Source: Flavobacteriales bacterium (lineage in GTDB: Bacteria > Bacteroidota > Bacteroidia > Flavobacteriales_F > PHOS-HE28). From it: a DNA stretch of 48,449 bases. Every line of letters starts with the position of its first letter. Positions within the stretch are counted from its first letter, which is position 1. Below the pieces are notes generated by a model, which had not been told where the DNA came from, did not search any database, and was given only the letters and a program-made list of their open reading frames with translations. This document shows, piece by piece, positions 8,893 to 17,295 of the stretch. Made by a program: the position numbers and the translations under genes. The stretch covers positions 1-48,449 of the forward strand of contig JAGFIV010000005.1 of assembly GCA_024103275.1 (NCBI GenBank), given 5' to 3'.

Positions 8893-10314
8893 TCAGCGGC
8901 GGCGGAAAAGCCGCAGCATCACCTTCCGGTCGGCTTCCACGGAATCTTCCTGCACGAACCGGTCCCGCAAGGTGCGCAGCACGTTCCCTTCCGGGTCGGT
9001 TAGCGAGGCCCAGGCATCCACGTGGGCCACCGTGGTGATGGTGCTGTCCAATACCGGCACCCGTGCGCCTTCCACCGGCAGGATGCCCGCCTCCCGCAAC
9101 GTGATCTCCAACGGCGCCGCACCCCGGTACAGAAGGGGGTCCAGTGCCCAGGCATAGGTGATCCCGTACCAGGCCGGCTGGATGAGCACCGCCGTGTGCG
9201 GACCCCGCCAAGCCTTTACCTGTCCCACCACCCGCGACGGGTGCACCCCATTGTCCTGCCATGGCTTGAAGGTGAAGGCCATCGCCAGCACGCATCCGGC
9301 GGGAAGGAGGATGGGTGCCCATTTACCCGGCCACGAATGGCGGGCCGCCAAGGCCACCAGCAGGTAGAAGCCCGGGGCGGCGAACAGCAGGTAACGGTCC
9401 AGGTAGACGGGGAACAGGAAGGAGATGCCGAACATGGCCAACAAGGGAAGGAAGGTCCACCACAAGGGGATGGCCAGGTCCTGGAGGTTGTGGCGCATGC
9501 GCACCACCGTCGCGCCCACCAGCCCCAGGAAGAGCACCGCCACCACCGGTGCGTTGCTCCAGCGCATGACCATGTTGTAGGGTTCCTCCCACGAGGGGGC
9601 CCCGAGCCAGGTGCCTTGCCCCAGGCTGCTGCCGGCACGGTCCCACAGCACCCCCATCAACGGGATGCTGCATGCCACGGTGAGCAGCGCGGCGCCCAAC
9701 ATCTTGGCACGGACGGGCCGCAGCAACGGGACCGCGAACACGAGCACCACCTCCAGCCCCACCATCAGCCAGCCGAAATAGTGGGCCCAGGTGGCCACCA
9801 CATTGGCTGCCACCAGCCACCCGATGGTCGCCGGGCGGAGGGACGGAAGCCGCTGCCCGTCGTCGGCCAGGCGCACCAGCTGCCACACCGCCCACGTGCA
9901 GGCCAGTACCAGCAGGGGATAGGCGCGCACCTCGTGGGCAAATGCATAGTTGTGCTGGCTGAAGGTGAAGAGCAGCGCCGCGGTGAGGCCGCCGGCCGGC
10001 CCCCCAAAACGCTTGCCCAGCAGGAAGAGCGGCCACACGGTCAACGCGCTGAACACGGCCGACGGGACCCGCAGCCATGCCGCATCCAAGGGTACCAGGG
10101 CTTGCCAGCCGTGCATGAGCAGGAAATACAACGGAGGGTTGTTCTCGGTGCGCAGCATCCGGAACAGCTCGGCCCAGGACCGCTGGGACCAATACACGGT
10201 GAAGGGCTCATCCCCGCCCAGCTCATTCACGCCCGTCCAGGCCAGCTTCAGGCAGAGGTTGGCCAGGACCAAGGCGGCCACCATCGCCACGGTGTATGTC
10301 CTTCCCTTTTTCAC
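8893..10314 (-). CDS. GT39-like membrane glycosyltransferase (GT-C fold)
   Basis: A 473-residue polytopic membrane protein with about ten hydrophobic segments. The first extracytoplasmic loop has NELGGDEPFTVYWS, with the acidic DE pair characteristic of the ArnT/PMT-like GT-C family that transfers sugars from polyprenyl-phosphate donors. RTENNPPLYFLLMHGW and the HEVRAYPL segment are also typical. I chose a GTG start at 10314 because it overlaps the stop of the GNAT gene as GTGA; the longer open frame upstream is antisense or out-of-phase to that gene. The ~150-residue C-terminal region is soluble and periplasmic. Acceptor and donor are unknown. Confidence 0.82.
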   Translation of the reverse strand: MKKGRTYTVAMVAALVLANLCLKLAWTGVNELGGDEPFTVYWSQRSWAELFRMLRTENNPPLYFLLMHGWQALVPLDAAWLRVPSAVFSALTVWPLFLLGKRFGGPAGGLTAALLFTFSQHNYAFAHEVRAYPLLVLACTWAVWQLVRLADDGQRLPSLRPATIGWLVAANVVATWAHYFGWLMVGLEVVLVFAVPLLRPVRAKMLGAALLTVACSIPLMGVLWDRAGSSLGQGTWLGAPSWEEPYNMVMRWSNAPVVAVLFLGLVGATVVRMRHNLQDLAIPLWWTFLPLLAMFGISFLFPVYLDRYLLFAAPGFYLLVALAARHSWPGKWAPILLPAGCVLAMAFTFKPWQDNGVHPSRVVGQVKAWRGPHTAVLIQPAWYGITYAWALDPLLYRGAAPLEITLREAGILPVEGARVPVLDSTITTVAHVDAWASLTDPEGNVLRTLRDRFVQEDSVEADRKVMLRLFRRR

Positions 10315-10745
10315 AGCCGCAGGTACATCAATTGATGAAGGCCGATGCCCTCGATGGCAAAGGGGGTGCCCTCGGCCACGAAACCGGCACGGGCATAAAA
10401 CGTCACCGCCCCCTCGCGCGCGTTGCACCACACCAGGTCGGCCTTCATGTGCCGGGCATGCTCCAGCCCGAAAAGCAGCACGCGCCTGCCGAAGCCATGC
10501 CGTTGATGGCTTGGCGGCACGGCCATGCCGCGCAGCCGGTATTGGGCCCAGCCGCGCAACCGGTCGTTGCGCTCCTTCAGGAAGGAAGCGATGCACACCA
10601 GTTCGCCCTGTTCCTCAAAGCCCACATGGAAGCTGCCCTCCGCGCGGTCCATCGACCATTCCATCTCCTCCACGGGCTGCTGCGGCCTGAGCACCGTCCG
10701 GCGCAATTCATGGGTCTCCCCGGGTTTAAGGAATCGGATCGGCAT
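10311..10745 (-). CDS. GNAT family N-acetyltransferase
   Basis: A 144-residue GNAT protein. The acetyl-CoA binding motif is RGMAVPPSHQRHGFGRRVL (about 72-90, with QRHGFG as the pyrophosphate loop). Near the C-terminus it has WCNAREGAVTFYARAGF, the usual alpha4/beta7 region. The ATG at 10745 begins the family-like sequence MPIRFLKPGETHELR; the frame extends upstream without similarity. TAATTTGG, 11 nt before the ATG, may be its -7 element. Its stop overlaps the GTG start of the glycosyltransferase by 4 bp, so the two are coupled. The substrate cannot be told. Confidence 0.85.
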   Translation of the reverse strand: MPIRFLKPGETHELRRTVLRPQQPVEEMEWSMDRAEGSFHVGFEEQGELVCIASFLKERNDRLRGWAQYRLRGMAVPPSHQRHGFGRRVLLFGLEHARHMKADLVWCNAREGAVTFYARAGFVAEGTPFAIEGIGLHQLMYLRL

Positions 10746-10756
10746 CGGCCTGAAGA

Positions 10757-10764
10757 CCAAATTA
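10757..10764 (-). promoter_or_regulatory. Possible -7 element of the GNAT/glycosyltransferase unit
   Basis: TAATTTGG on the minus strand is a near match to TAnnTTTG and stands 11 nt before the ATG. Confidence 0.3.
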
Positions 10765-10907
10765 GGCCAATGCGCTTCCGAAGCCAACCGCGGTGCCGGG
10801 CTTGATGGGCATGCGCGTGGTACCGGTGCAGACGGCATGAATGGCCCGGAGGCCAGGCCGCTGGCGCGGGTCGGGCCGGGGCCCAGCCCTGCCTCGGGCC
10901 CGGCCAT

Positions 10908-12038
10908 TCACTTGATGTACCGCAGGTCCTCGTTGGCCTTCAGGCCCCGCAGGGTGGCCAGGATCAGGCGGATCACGTTCTCCACATCGCCGCGGTTCAC
11001 GCTTTCCACGGTGGTATGCATGTAGCGCAACGGCAGGCTGATCAAGGCGCTGGGCACCCCGGCCGCGCCATAGGCGAACGCATCGGTATCGGTGCCCGTG
11101 GCGCGGCTTACCGCAGCGCGCTGGAAGGGGATTTTCTCCTTCTCGGCCGCGGCCACCACCTTCCGCAGCAGGTTGTTGTGCACCGCTGGGCCGTAGGACA
11201 GCACGGGCCCCTTGCCGCAGGCGATGTCGCCGCTCTGGATCTTGTTCATCATCGGCGATTGCGTGTCATGCGTCACGTCCGTCACGATGGCCACGTCCGG
11301 GCGGATGCGCTCCACGATCATTTCGGCCCCGCGCAACCCCACTTCTTCCTGCACGCTGTTGGTGATGTACAGTCCGAAAGGCAGCTTCACCTTCCCCTGC
11401 CGGATCAACCGGGCCACCTCGGCGATCATGAAGCCGCCCATGCGGTTGTCCAAGGCACGGCCCACGAAGGTGTTCTTGTTCAGCACCATGAACTCGTCCT
11501 CGTACGTGGCCACGCAGCCCACATGGATGCCGAGCGCCTCCACTTCCTTCTTGCTGGCGCAGCCGCAGTCCAGGAAAATGTTGTCCTGTGAGGGGGCGGG
11601 GTCGTTCTTGCCGTTGCGCACATGGATGGCCGGCCAACCGAAGATGGCCTTCACGATGCCCTTGTCCGTATGGATGTTCACCCGCTTGCTGGGCGCGATC
11701 ATGTGGTCGCTGCCGCCGTTGCGCCGCACATAGATGAAACCATCGGCCGTGATGTAGTGCACGAACCAGCTGATCTCGTCCGCATGCGCCTCGATCACCA
11801 CCTTGTACCCCGCATCGGGGTTGATCACCCCCACGGCGGTGCCGTACGGATCGGTGAAATGGGTGTCCACCCACGGGCTGATGTAGTCCAGCCAGAGGCG
11901 TTGGCCGTTGCTCTCGAAGCCCGTGGGGCTCGCATTGTTCAGGTAGCGCTCCAGGAATTGGAGCGACCCGTCGCCGAGGATGCTTTTGGAGGGTGCGGCT
12001 TTCGCGGTGCCCTTACGTGCCGTGGTCTTCTTCGCCAT
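10908..12038 (-). CDS. M42 family zinc aminopeptidase (FrvX/TET-like)
   Basis: A 376-residue cytoplasmic metalloaminopeptidase. Ligands and catalytic residues of the M42 family are visible in order: His85 (EAHADE), the bridging Asp197 (ALDNRMGG), the catalytic pair Glu231-Glu232 (VQEEVGLRG), Asp254 (VTDVTHDT) and His341 (RYMHTTVE). Such enzymes form large tetrahedral complexes that trim peptides left by other proteases. An unusual Lys/Ala/Thr-rich N-terminal extension (residues 1-18) precedes the domain. There is no signal peptide. The gene stands alone, with a good -7 element 31 nt before the ATG. Confidence 0.92.
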   Translation of the reverse strand: MAKKTTARKGTAKAAPSKSILGDGSLQFLERYLNNASPTGFESNGQRLWLDYISPWVDTHFTDPYGTAVGVINPDAGYKVVIEAHADEISWFVHYITADGFIYVRRNGGSDHMIAPSKRVNIHTDKGIVKAIFGWPAIHVRNGKNDPAPSQDNIFLDCGCASKKEVEALGIHVGCVATYEDEFMVLNKNTFVGRALDNRMGGFMIAEVARLIRQGKVKLPFGLYITNSVQEEVGLRGAEMIVERIRPDVAIVTDVTHDTQSPMMNKIQSGDIACGKGPVLSYGPAVHNNLLRKVVAAAEKEKIPFQRAAVSRATGTDTDAFAYGAAGVPSALISLPLRYMHTTVESVNRGDVENVIRLILATLRGLKANEDLRYIK

Positions 12039-12069
12039 GATCTGCCCCCGGGCGCTGGTGCCGGGCGGC

Positions 12070-12077
12070 CAAATGTA
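12070..12077 (-). promoter_or_regulatory. -7 element of the M42 aminopeptidase gene
   Basis: TACATTTG on the minus strand is an exact match to the Bacteroidota TAnnTTTG consensus, 31 nt before the start codon. Confidence 0.55.
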
Positions 12078-12150
12078 CCCGTCGCGGGCCCGGTAAACCT
12101 ATGCCGGTGCTTTCCGTATGAACAGCCGCTGCGGAAAAAGCCGTGGCCCC

Positions 12151-14175
12151 ATGATCATGCGCCGATGCCTGTCCTTCTGCCTTTTCTTCATGCTGGTTGC
12201 TGCCGGAGCCCACGCACAAGGAGGGGGCGCGGCGGGGGATGTCCCGTTCGACAAGGAGCACATTCCCGATGCCTCCAAGCTGAAGGCGGCCCTGTCGGCC
12301 ATCAAGAAGGCGGATGCCCTGGCGATGAAGGGGGGCGTGGACTTCAACGCGGCCATGGAAGCCTACCGGCAGGCGTACGAGATCAACCCGGACAATGCGG
12401 AGCTGAACCACAAGATGGGCCTGTGCCAGCTGAACGGCCCACGGCCGCACACCGCGTTGGACCACCTGCGGCGCGCCGCACGGCTCGATCCCGATAGGCC
12501 GCGCATCCATTTCCTGCTCGGCTGTGCCCTGCAGCTGAATGCCCAATGGGACGAGGCCATCGCGGAGTTCCAGCGCCACGCCGACATCGTGCGGCGCTAC
12601 CCCGACCCGGACCGCACCTACAACATGGTGGAGAAGCGGCTCGCCGAATGCCGCAACGGGAAGTCCCTGATGGGAAACCCCACACAGGCCAAAGTGACCA
12701 ACCTCGGGCCTGCGGTGAACAGTGCGGCGGCGGACTACGGGCCCCTGCTTGACGGCCACGGCAACCTCTACTTCACCAGCCGCAGGCCGGGAAGTGGCGG
12801 GGCGAAGCTCAACCGTGTGAACAACACCTGGTTCGAGGATGTCTTCCACAGCCGGTGGGGCGCCACCGGCTGGTCGGTCCCCGTACCGGTGGCCGGCGAG
12901 CTCAATGGCCCGCACAACGATGCCACCGTGTCGCTTTCCGCCAACGGCCGCCGGATGATCGTCTACCGCGATGAGAAGAACGGCGGCGACCTCTACACCA
13001 GTGACCGCAACGGGGATACGTGGTCGGCACCGGTGGCCCTGCCTGCCGTGGTGAACAGCTCCGCCCAGGAAAGCAGCGCATGGATCACCGACGACGGCCA
13101 ATGGATCTATTTCGTCAGCAGCCGGCCCGACGGCATCGGTGGAAGCGATATCTACCGCAGTGCCTGGGACCCGGCCCAAAAGACCTGGGGGCCGGCCGAG
13201 AACCTGGGGCCCGAGATCAATACCATGTACGATGAAGAAGGCGTCTTCGCCCCGGGCGACGGCACCACCCTCTACTTTGCCAGCCAGGGGCATACGTCCA
13301 TGGGTGGCTACGACCTGTTCCGTTCCACCTGGGCCGAAGGACGCTGGAGCACGCCCGAAAACCTGGGGTGGCCCATCAATTCGCCCGGTGACGACCAGTT
13401 CCTGGTGCTGGATGCCGACGGCCGCACGGGCTATTTCAGCAGTGTGCGCCCCGGCGGGCAGGGCGAGGATGACCTTTACCGGGTGGACCTGGCGCAGGCC
13501 GTGCAGGTCCAGGAAAGCGCCATGCTGGCCAGTGCCGGGGGCGGCGTTCCGCTGGAGGAAGAAGAGGAACGGAGGCTGCGCCTGGTCGGTTTCATCAAGG
13601 CCTTGGAAATGATGGCCCCGCTGGAGGCCACCGTGGCCCTGATGAGCCTCGACGAACCGCGATTCAACACCACCCTCAAGGCCGACCCGGCCACGGGCGG
13701 CTTTACCGCGGAAGTGCCGGCCGGCAAGGAATACGCCCTGCATGTCACCGCGAACGGTTACCTGCTGCACAGCGAACACGTGGCCGAGGCCGCGGGGGAA
13801 AAACACCTCGACATGGAGCTCAAGCCGGCCGCCACCGGCAACACCGAAGTGATGCACAACATCTTCTTCGCCAACAGCAGCTACCTGTTGGACTCGGCCT
13901 CCAACGTGGAACTGGAGACCTTGGCCCGGTTCCTGCAAAGTCGTCCCGAGCTGCGCATCGAGATCGGAGGGCACACCGACAGCGATGTGGGTTCCCTGCC
14001 CAACGAGGCCCTCAGCCAGGCACGGGCTCAGGCGGTGGTCAACTGGCTGGTGCGCCACGGCATTGCACCGGACCGCTTGGAGGCCAAGGGCTATGGCGCA
14101 ACCCGGCCGGTGGTGCCCAACGACACCCCGGAACACAAGGCACGCAACCGCAGGACCGAGATCCGCGTGCTGTAG
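12151..14175 (+). CDS. porE: PorE-like T9SS protein: TPR, beta-propeller, CRD-like and OmpA domains
   Basis: A 674-residue exported protein. After a signal peptide (cut near AHAQ) come TPR-type helices (about 65-150, AMEAYRQAYEINPDNAELNH), then WD40-like PD40 beta-propeller repeats (about 185-450; GPLLDGHGNLYFTSRRPG, DDGQWIYFVSSRPDGIGG, DGRTGYFSSVRPGG). A small CRD/TonB-type beta-sandwich follows (about 480-555). An OmpA C-terminal peptidoglycan-binding domain starts near 568 (FFANSSYLLD, GGHTDSDVGS, LSQARAQAV). This order matches PorE of the type IX secretion system, which anchors the machinery to peptidoglycan. Generic PD40-OmpA paralogues are frequent in Bacteroidota, so the symbol is tentative. 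Another ATG at 12157 or 12118 is possible. Confidence 0.72.
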   Translation: MIMRRCLSFCLFFMLVAAGAHAQGGGAAGDVPFDKEHIPDASKLKAALSAIKKADALAMKGGVDFNAAMEAYRQAYEINPDNAELNHKMGLCQLNGPRPHTALDHLRRAARLDPDRPRIHFLLGCALQLNAQWDEAIAEFQRHADIVRRYPDPDRTYNMVEKRLAECRNGKSLMGNPTQAKVTNLGPAVNSAAADYGPLLDGHGNLYFTSRRPGSGGAKLNRVNNTWFEDVFHSRWGATGWSVPVPVAGELNGPHNDATVSLSANGRRMIVYRDEKNGGDLYTSDRNGDTWSAPVALPAVVNSSAQESSAWITDDGQWIYFVSSRPDGIGGSDIYRSAWDPAQKTWGPAENLGPEINTMYDEEGVFAPGDGTTLYFASQGHTSMGGYDLFRSTWAEGRWSTPENLGWPINSPGDDQFLVLDADGRTGYFSSVRPGGQGEDDLYRVDLAQAVQVQESAMLASAGGGVPLEEEEERRLRLVGFIKALEMMAPLEATVALMSLDEPRFNTTLKADPATGGFTAEVPAGKEYALHVTANGYLLHSEHVAEAAGEKHLDMELKPAATGNTEVMHNIFFANSSYLLDSASNVELETLARFLQSRPELRIEIGGHTDSDVGSLPNEALSQARAQAVVNWLVRHGIAPDRLEAKGYGATRPVVPNDTPEHKARNRRTEIRVL

Positions 14176-14178
14176 GCG

Positions 14179-14186
14179 TTACTTTG
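14179..14186 (+). promoter_or_regulatory. -7-like element before mnmD
   Basis: TTACTTTG differs from TAnnTTTG at one fixed position and ends 4 nt before the GTG at 14191. It lies just after the stop of the OmpA-domain gene, suggesting a separate, leaderless transcript. Confidence 0.4.
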
Positions 14187-14190
14187 CCGG

Positions 14191-14901
14191 GTGGACCGCC
14201 CGACCGCCCCGCCCGAACAGGATTTCGTCATGCCTGATGACCTCGTGGTGGTGCGCACCGCCGACGGGTCGTCCACCTTGGACAGCCCTGCTCTGGGCGA
14301 GCACTTCCATTCCTTGTTCGGCGCCGTCACCGAAAGCCGCCATGTGTACATCCGCAACGGGTTGCATGCCATGGGGAAGACCAAGTTGGATATCCTGGAG
14401 GTGGGGCTGGGCACCGGCCTGAATGCGCTGCTGACCTGTGCGGAGACGATAACCCGGGGCCTGGATGTGAACTATACGGCCTTGGAACCGTTCCCTTTGC
14501 CGAAGCAGCTTTGGCAAGCCATGGGGCACGTGCAAGCCGTTGGAGGTCCGATGACCACGAACATCCATGAACAGATCATGGACAACGCGGCGGGGCGGTG
14601 GATACAGGTAGGGGGAGGATTTATCTTCCGTTGGTTACCCGCCAAGGTGCAGCAATTGGATGCAACGGGGGCATTCGACCTGGTGTACTTCGATGCCTTT
14701 GCACCCGGGATACAGCCGGGGATGTGGACTGCGGAGGTTTTTCGCCGCATGCACCGGGCCATGCGCCCCGGTGCCATACTGGTGACCTATTGCGCCAAAG
14801 GTGCCGTGCGCCGGGCCATGGGGCAGGCGGGCCTGGCGACGGACCGCTTGCCAGGCCCGCCGGGGAAACGCGAAATGCTGCGGGCAATGCGGATGCAATG
14901 A
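14191..14901 (+). CDS. mnmD: tRNA 5-methylaminomethyl-2-thiouridine methyltransferase, MnmD type
   Basis: A 236-residue SAM-dependent methyltransferase corresponding to the methyltransferase half of E. coli MnmC. It completes the mnm5s2U modification at tRNA wobble position 34. Seen: LVVVRTADGSSTL at the N-terminus, the SAM loop LEVGLGTGLNALL (GLGTG 72-76), and the conserved DAFAP (168-172) followed by P..WT...F. As in many Bacteroidota, the FAD-dependent oxidoreductase half is absent. I use the GTG at 14191 because of the -7-like element 4 nt upstream; the ATG at 14230 would give a more usual N-terminus. Its stop overlaps the Nudix start (ATGA). Confidence 0.88.
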   Translation: MDRPTAPPEQDFVMPDDLVVVRTADGSSTLDSPALGEHFHSLFGAVTESRHVYIRNGLHAMGKTKLDILEVGLGTGLNALLTCAETITRGLDVNYTALEPFPLPKQLWQAMGHVQAVGGPMTTNIHEQIMDNAAGRWIQVGGGFIFRWLPAKVQQLDATGAFDLVYFDAFAPGIQPGMWTAEVFRRMHRAMRPGAILVTYCAKGAVRRAMGQAGLATDRLPGPPGKREMLRAMRMQ

Positions 14902-15341
14902 GCGTCTCCAGGTTCAACGTCCGCGTCTATGGCCTGCTCCTGCACGAGGGCTGCGTGCTGGTGTCGGATGAGTTGATCAACCAAGTGGCCATCACCAAGT
15001 TCCCGGGCGGGGGCCTGCAACCGGGGGAAGGCACCAAGGATGGCCTGCGGCGTGAGATCCGTGAGGAGCTCGGGCTCGATGCCACCGGGTTGGAGCATTT
15101 TTACACCACGGACTTCTTCCAGCCCAGCGCCTTTCGGGCGGAAGACCAGATCATTAGCATTTATTACACGTTCCGGGTAAAGGATCCCGCTGCCATAAGA
15201 AATGGGGACGCGGCGCAGGGCAAGGATGCGGATAAGGGCCAGAAATTGCGGTGGTTGCCCCTGGCACAGGCCCGGAGGGAGGACATGGACCTGCCGATCG
15301 ACCGGGTGGTGCTGGGCATGTTGTTGCGCCGGCAAGGCTGA
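14898..15341 (+). CDS. Nudix hydrolase
   Basis: A 147-residue Nudix protein. The Nudix box is complete: Gly38, Glu44, then REIREELGL at 52-60, fitting GX5EX7REUXEEXGU exactly. The family cleaves nucleoside diphosphates linked to another moiety; the substrate cannot be read from the sequence. The ATG at 14898 overlaps the mnmD stop by 4 bp, so the two proteins are coupled. That hints at a nucleotide or tRNA-related housekeeping role but does not prove it. Confidence 0.9.
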   Translation: MSVSRFNVRVYGLLLHEGCVLVSDELINQVAITKFPGGGLQPGEGTKDGLRREIREELGLDATGLEHFYTTDFFQPSAFRAEDQIISIYYTFRVKDPAAIRNGDAAQGKDADKGQKLRWLPLAQARREDMDLPIDRVVLGMLLRRQG

Positions 15342-15491
15342 ACCGCACCACGGCCCCTAGGCCACATCACCCGCGGGAGGCCGGTTCATGCGTAATCTTG
15401 CCAAGGACCGGATTAAGCAGGAACCGCGTGCAGCAAGGCCCATGGGCCAGGGCTGTCCATATCGGGCCACGCATGCACCTTCCATCAACCG

Positions 15492-16652
15492 ATGAAGCAC
15501 GACTTCATAGTGTTTGCCATTGGAAGCCCGCATAGGGCCAAGACATGGTCGAACGTGCCCTTTTTTTTCACGCGTACCTTGGAACAACAGGGATATCGCG
15601 TACTGATGGTGAACATCGCCCCGCCCCGCCTGATCCAATTGTTGTTCGATGTGCCTTGGAGAAATGTATGCAGGCTCGTGGACTACAAGACGCGCTTCTC
15701 CTTTCTGCGTTCGGCCCCGAACCGGTGGTTCACGAAATGGAAGATCAAGCGCACGTTGGCGCTGAACCCCGAGGGCCATTGCGTCTTCATGACCTATTCC
15801 TTCGGTGCCGGGAAAGACCGGCCGTACACCTTGTTCTGCGACCAGACCTTCGAGCAGCTGATCACCTACTTCGATGAGCGCAAGCCCAACAAATTGGAGG
15901 TGCCCGCGATCAATGAGGAGCGACTGAACCTGCTGGGTGCCGAGCTGGTCATTGCCTTGTTCCCGGAATCGGCCAAGGCCCTGGCGGACGAATATGGCGG
16001 GAAGGTGAAGTATTACGGGAATGTGATCAACCTGGATCAGGTGAAGGTGGATCCCGCTGAGCTCCTGGCGCGCAAGCGCAATTCCAACGAGGTGCTCTTC
16101 ATCGGCAACCGCAAGTACATGGAAGGATTGCAGGTGCTGGCCGAGGCGGTCAAGCTGTTGAACCGGGGAGCAGGCCCGCAGGTGACCGTCCACGTGGTGG
16201 GCATGGAGCGCAAGGACCTCCCAAAGGCCCCGGCCAACATGCGCTTCCACGGATATCTGGACAAGGACGTGCCCAGCCAGAAGAGCATGTACATCGACCT
16301 CTTGGAACGATGCCGCCTGTTCATCAATCCCACCCCCAAGTGGGCCTCCTTCTCGGCTTCCTGTGAAGCACTCTATTACTACACGCCGGTGATGATCGTG
16401 CCCTACAAGGAGTTCACCCGGACCTTCGGGAATGTGGACCGGGTGGGTTACGCCTTGGCCTCATCCAATCCGCGGAAGGTGGCCGAGGCCATCGGGTCGA
16501 TGTTCGCGGATGAAGAAACGTGGATGGCGAAGGCCATGGCCGGGCACCAAGCAACCGGGAAGATGTCGTGGGACCGGTACGTACGCCATTTCCTCGACGA
16601 CCTGGCGAAGGTGGAGCATGCCGGTGAACGGATCCGTGCACAGCACGTTTAG
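15492..16652 (+). CDS. GT-B glycosyltransferase (family 4-like)
   Basis: A 386-residue soluble glycosyltransferase. The N-terminal Rossmann-like half starts DFIVFAIGSPHRAKTWSN. The C-terminal half has EVLFIGNRKYMEGLQVLAEAVKLL, VTVHVVGMERKDLPKAPANMRFHGYLDKD and a final helix SASCEALYYYTPVMIV, which correspond to the nucleotide-sugar binding half of group 1 glycosyltransferases. The usual EX7E motif is not obvious, so the family assignment is general. It stands alone, and its stop codon overlaps the stop of the convergent gene downstream (TAG/TTA share bases at 16650-16651). A TAATCTTG octamer at 15393-15400 may be the -7 element. Confidence 0.7.
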   Translation: MKHDFIVFAIGSPHRAKTWSNVPFFFTRTLEQQGYRVLMVNIAPPRLIQLLFDVPWRNVCRLVDYKTRFSFLRSAPNRWFTKWKIKRTLALNPEGHCVFMTYSFGAGKDRPYTLFCDQTFEQLITYFDERKPNKLEVPAINEERLNLLGAELVIALFPESAKALADEYGGKVKYYGNVINLDQVKVDPAELLARKRNSNEVLFIGNRKYMEGLQVLAEAVKLLNRGAGPQVTVHVVGMERKDLPKAPANMRFHGYLDKDVPSQKSMYIDLLERCRLFINPTPKWASFSASCEALYYYTPVMIVPYKEFTRTFGNVDRVGYALASSNPRKVAEAIGSMFADEETWMAKAMAGHQATGKMSWDRYVRHFLDDLAKVEHAGERIRAQHV

Positions 16653-17221
16653 GCCAGACGCTTGGCCACCAGCGCATCCACCCGGGCAAACAGGTCGTCC
16701 GGATGCAGGCGCCGCCATTCGAGCGCATCCAGTTTGCCGCCGAACACAAAATACTGGTCCAGGTCGGCGCGGCTGATGTCCTCGCGCACATGCCCCAGGA
16801 AGTTCACCAAGGCGACCCAGCCCCCGGCATCCGCGGTCTCCTCGAACCACTCGGCATAATAGTCCTCCTCCCCGGGATGGAAATTCAGGATGCTTTCCCC
16901 GATGAGGATGAACTTGACGATCCCCTCCGCCATCATGGGCTCCACCACGTCCCGCTTCAGGTACATGATGTCGTTGTGCAGCAGGTCGTTCCACTCCCCG
17001 ATGAATTCGATCACCGCAAACCCTTCGTCATAATCGGCGAAGAGCACCTTCAGGTACAAGGTGCTGCTGCCGAAGGCATCCCACTGCGGGTGCAGGGCGT
17101 GGTCGTACACCGCATGGGTGAACTCGAACTCGCTGTGTTCCGTGCCATGGAACGGGGAGCGCGGATCATCCTCGGCCGTGTACAGGTGCCGCCAGTTGAA
17201 GAAGGGCTCGATCGCGTGCAT
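16649..17221 (-). CDS. Conserved-looking protein of unknown function
   Basis: A 190-residue soluble protein, not recognised. It begins MHAIEPFFNWRHLYTAEDD and is rich in aromatic and acidic residues, including EFEFTHAVYDHALHPQWD, YLKVLFADYDEGFAVIEFIGEWND and ILNFHPGEEDYYAEWFEE. The ATG at 17221 is preferred over the upstream frame because a GACCTTTG -7-like octamer lies 7 nt before it. There is no signal peptide or membrane segment. It follows the PKD-domain gene on the same strand (74-bp gap). The compositional pattern and intact frame support a real protein, but no function can be proposed. Confidence 0.7.
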   Translation of the reverse strand: MHAIEPFFNWRHLYTAEDDPRSPFHGTEHSEFEFTHAVYDHALHPQWDAFGSSTLYLKVLFADYDEGFAVIEFIGEWNDLLHNDIMYLKRDVVEPMMAEGIVKFILIGESILNFHPGEEDYYAEWFEETADAGGWVALVNFLGHVREDISRADLDQYFVFGGKLDALEWRRLHPDDLFARVDALVAKRLA

Positions 17222-17228
17222 GCCGGTA

Positions 17229-17236
17229 CAAAGGTC
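17229..17236 (-). promoter_or_regulatory. -7-like element of the unknown gene
   Basis: GACCTTTG on the minus strand matches TAnnTTTG except for the first base and is 7 nt before the ATG at 17221. Confidence 0.35.
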
Positions 17237-17295
17237 AGGCCCGGGAACGGAAATCCATGCGGCCGATGCCTGCCACTCCCCATGCGTGCCGCCGG

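Noticed and set aside
10840..10908. Imperfect GC inverted repeat after the M42 gene (AATGGCC ... GGCCATT)
   Set aside because: The arms are separated by a long, self-complementary GC-rich stretch and overlap the gene end; terminator function is not supported.
15388..15495. 35-codon ORF overlapping the start of the GT-B glycosyltransferase (ATGA overlap)
   Set aside because: It could be a leader peptide, but the best -7-like element (TAATCTTG, 15393-15400) lies inside it, so it is probably not transcribed, and its sequence shows nothing recognisable.
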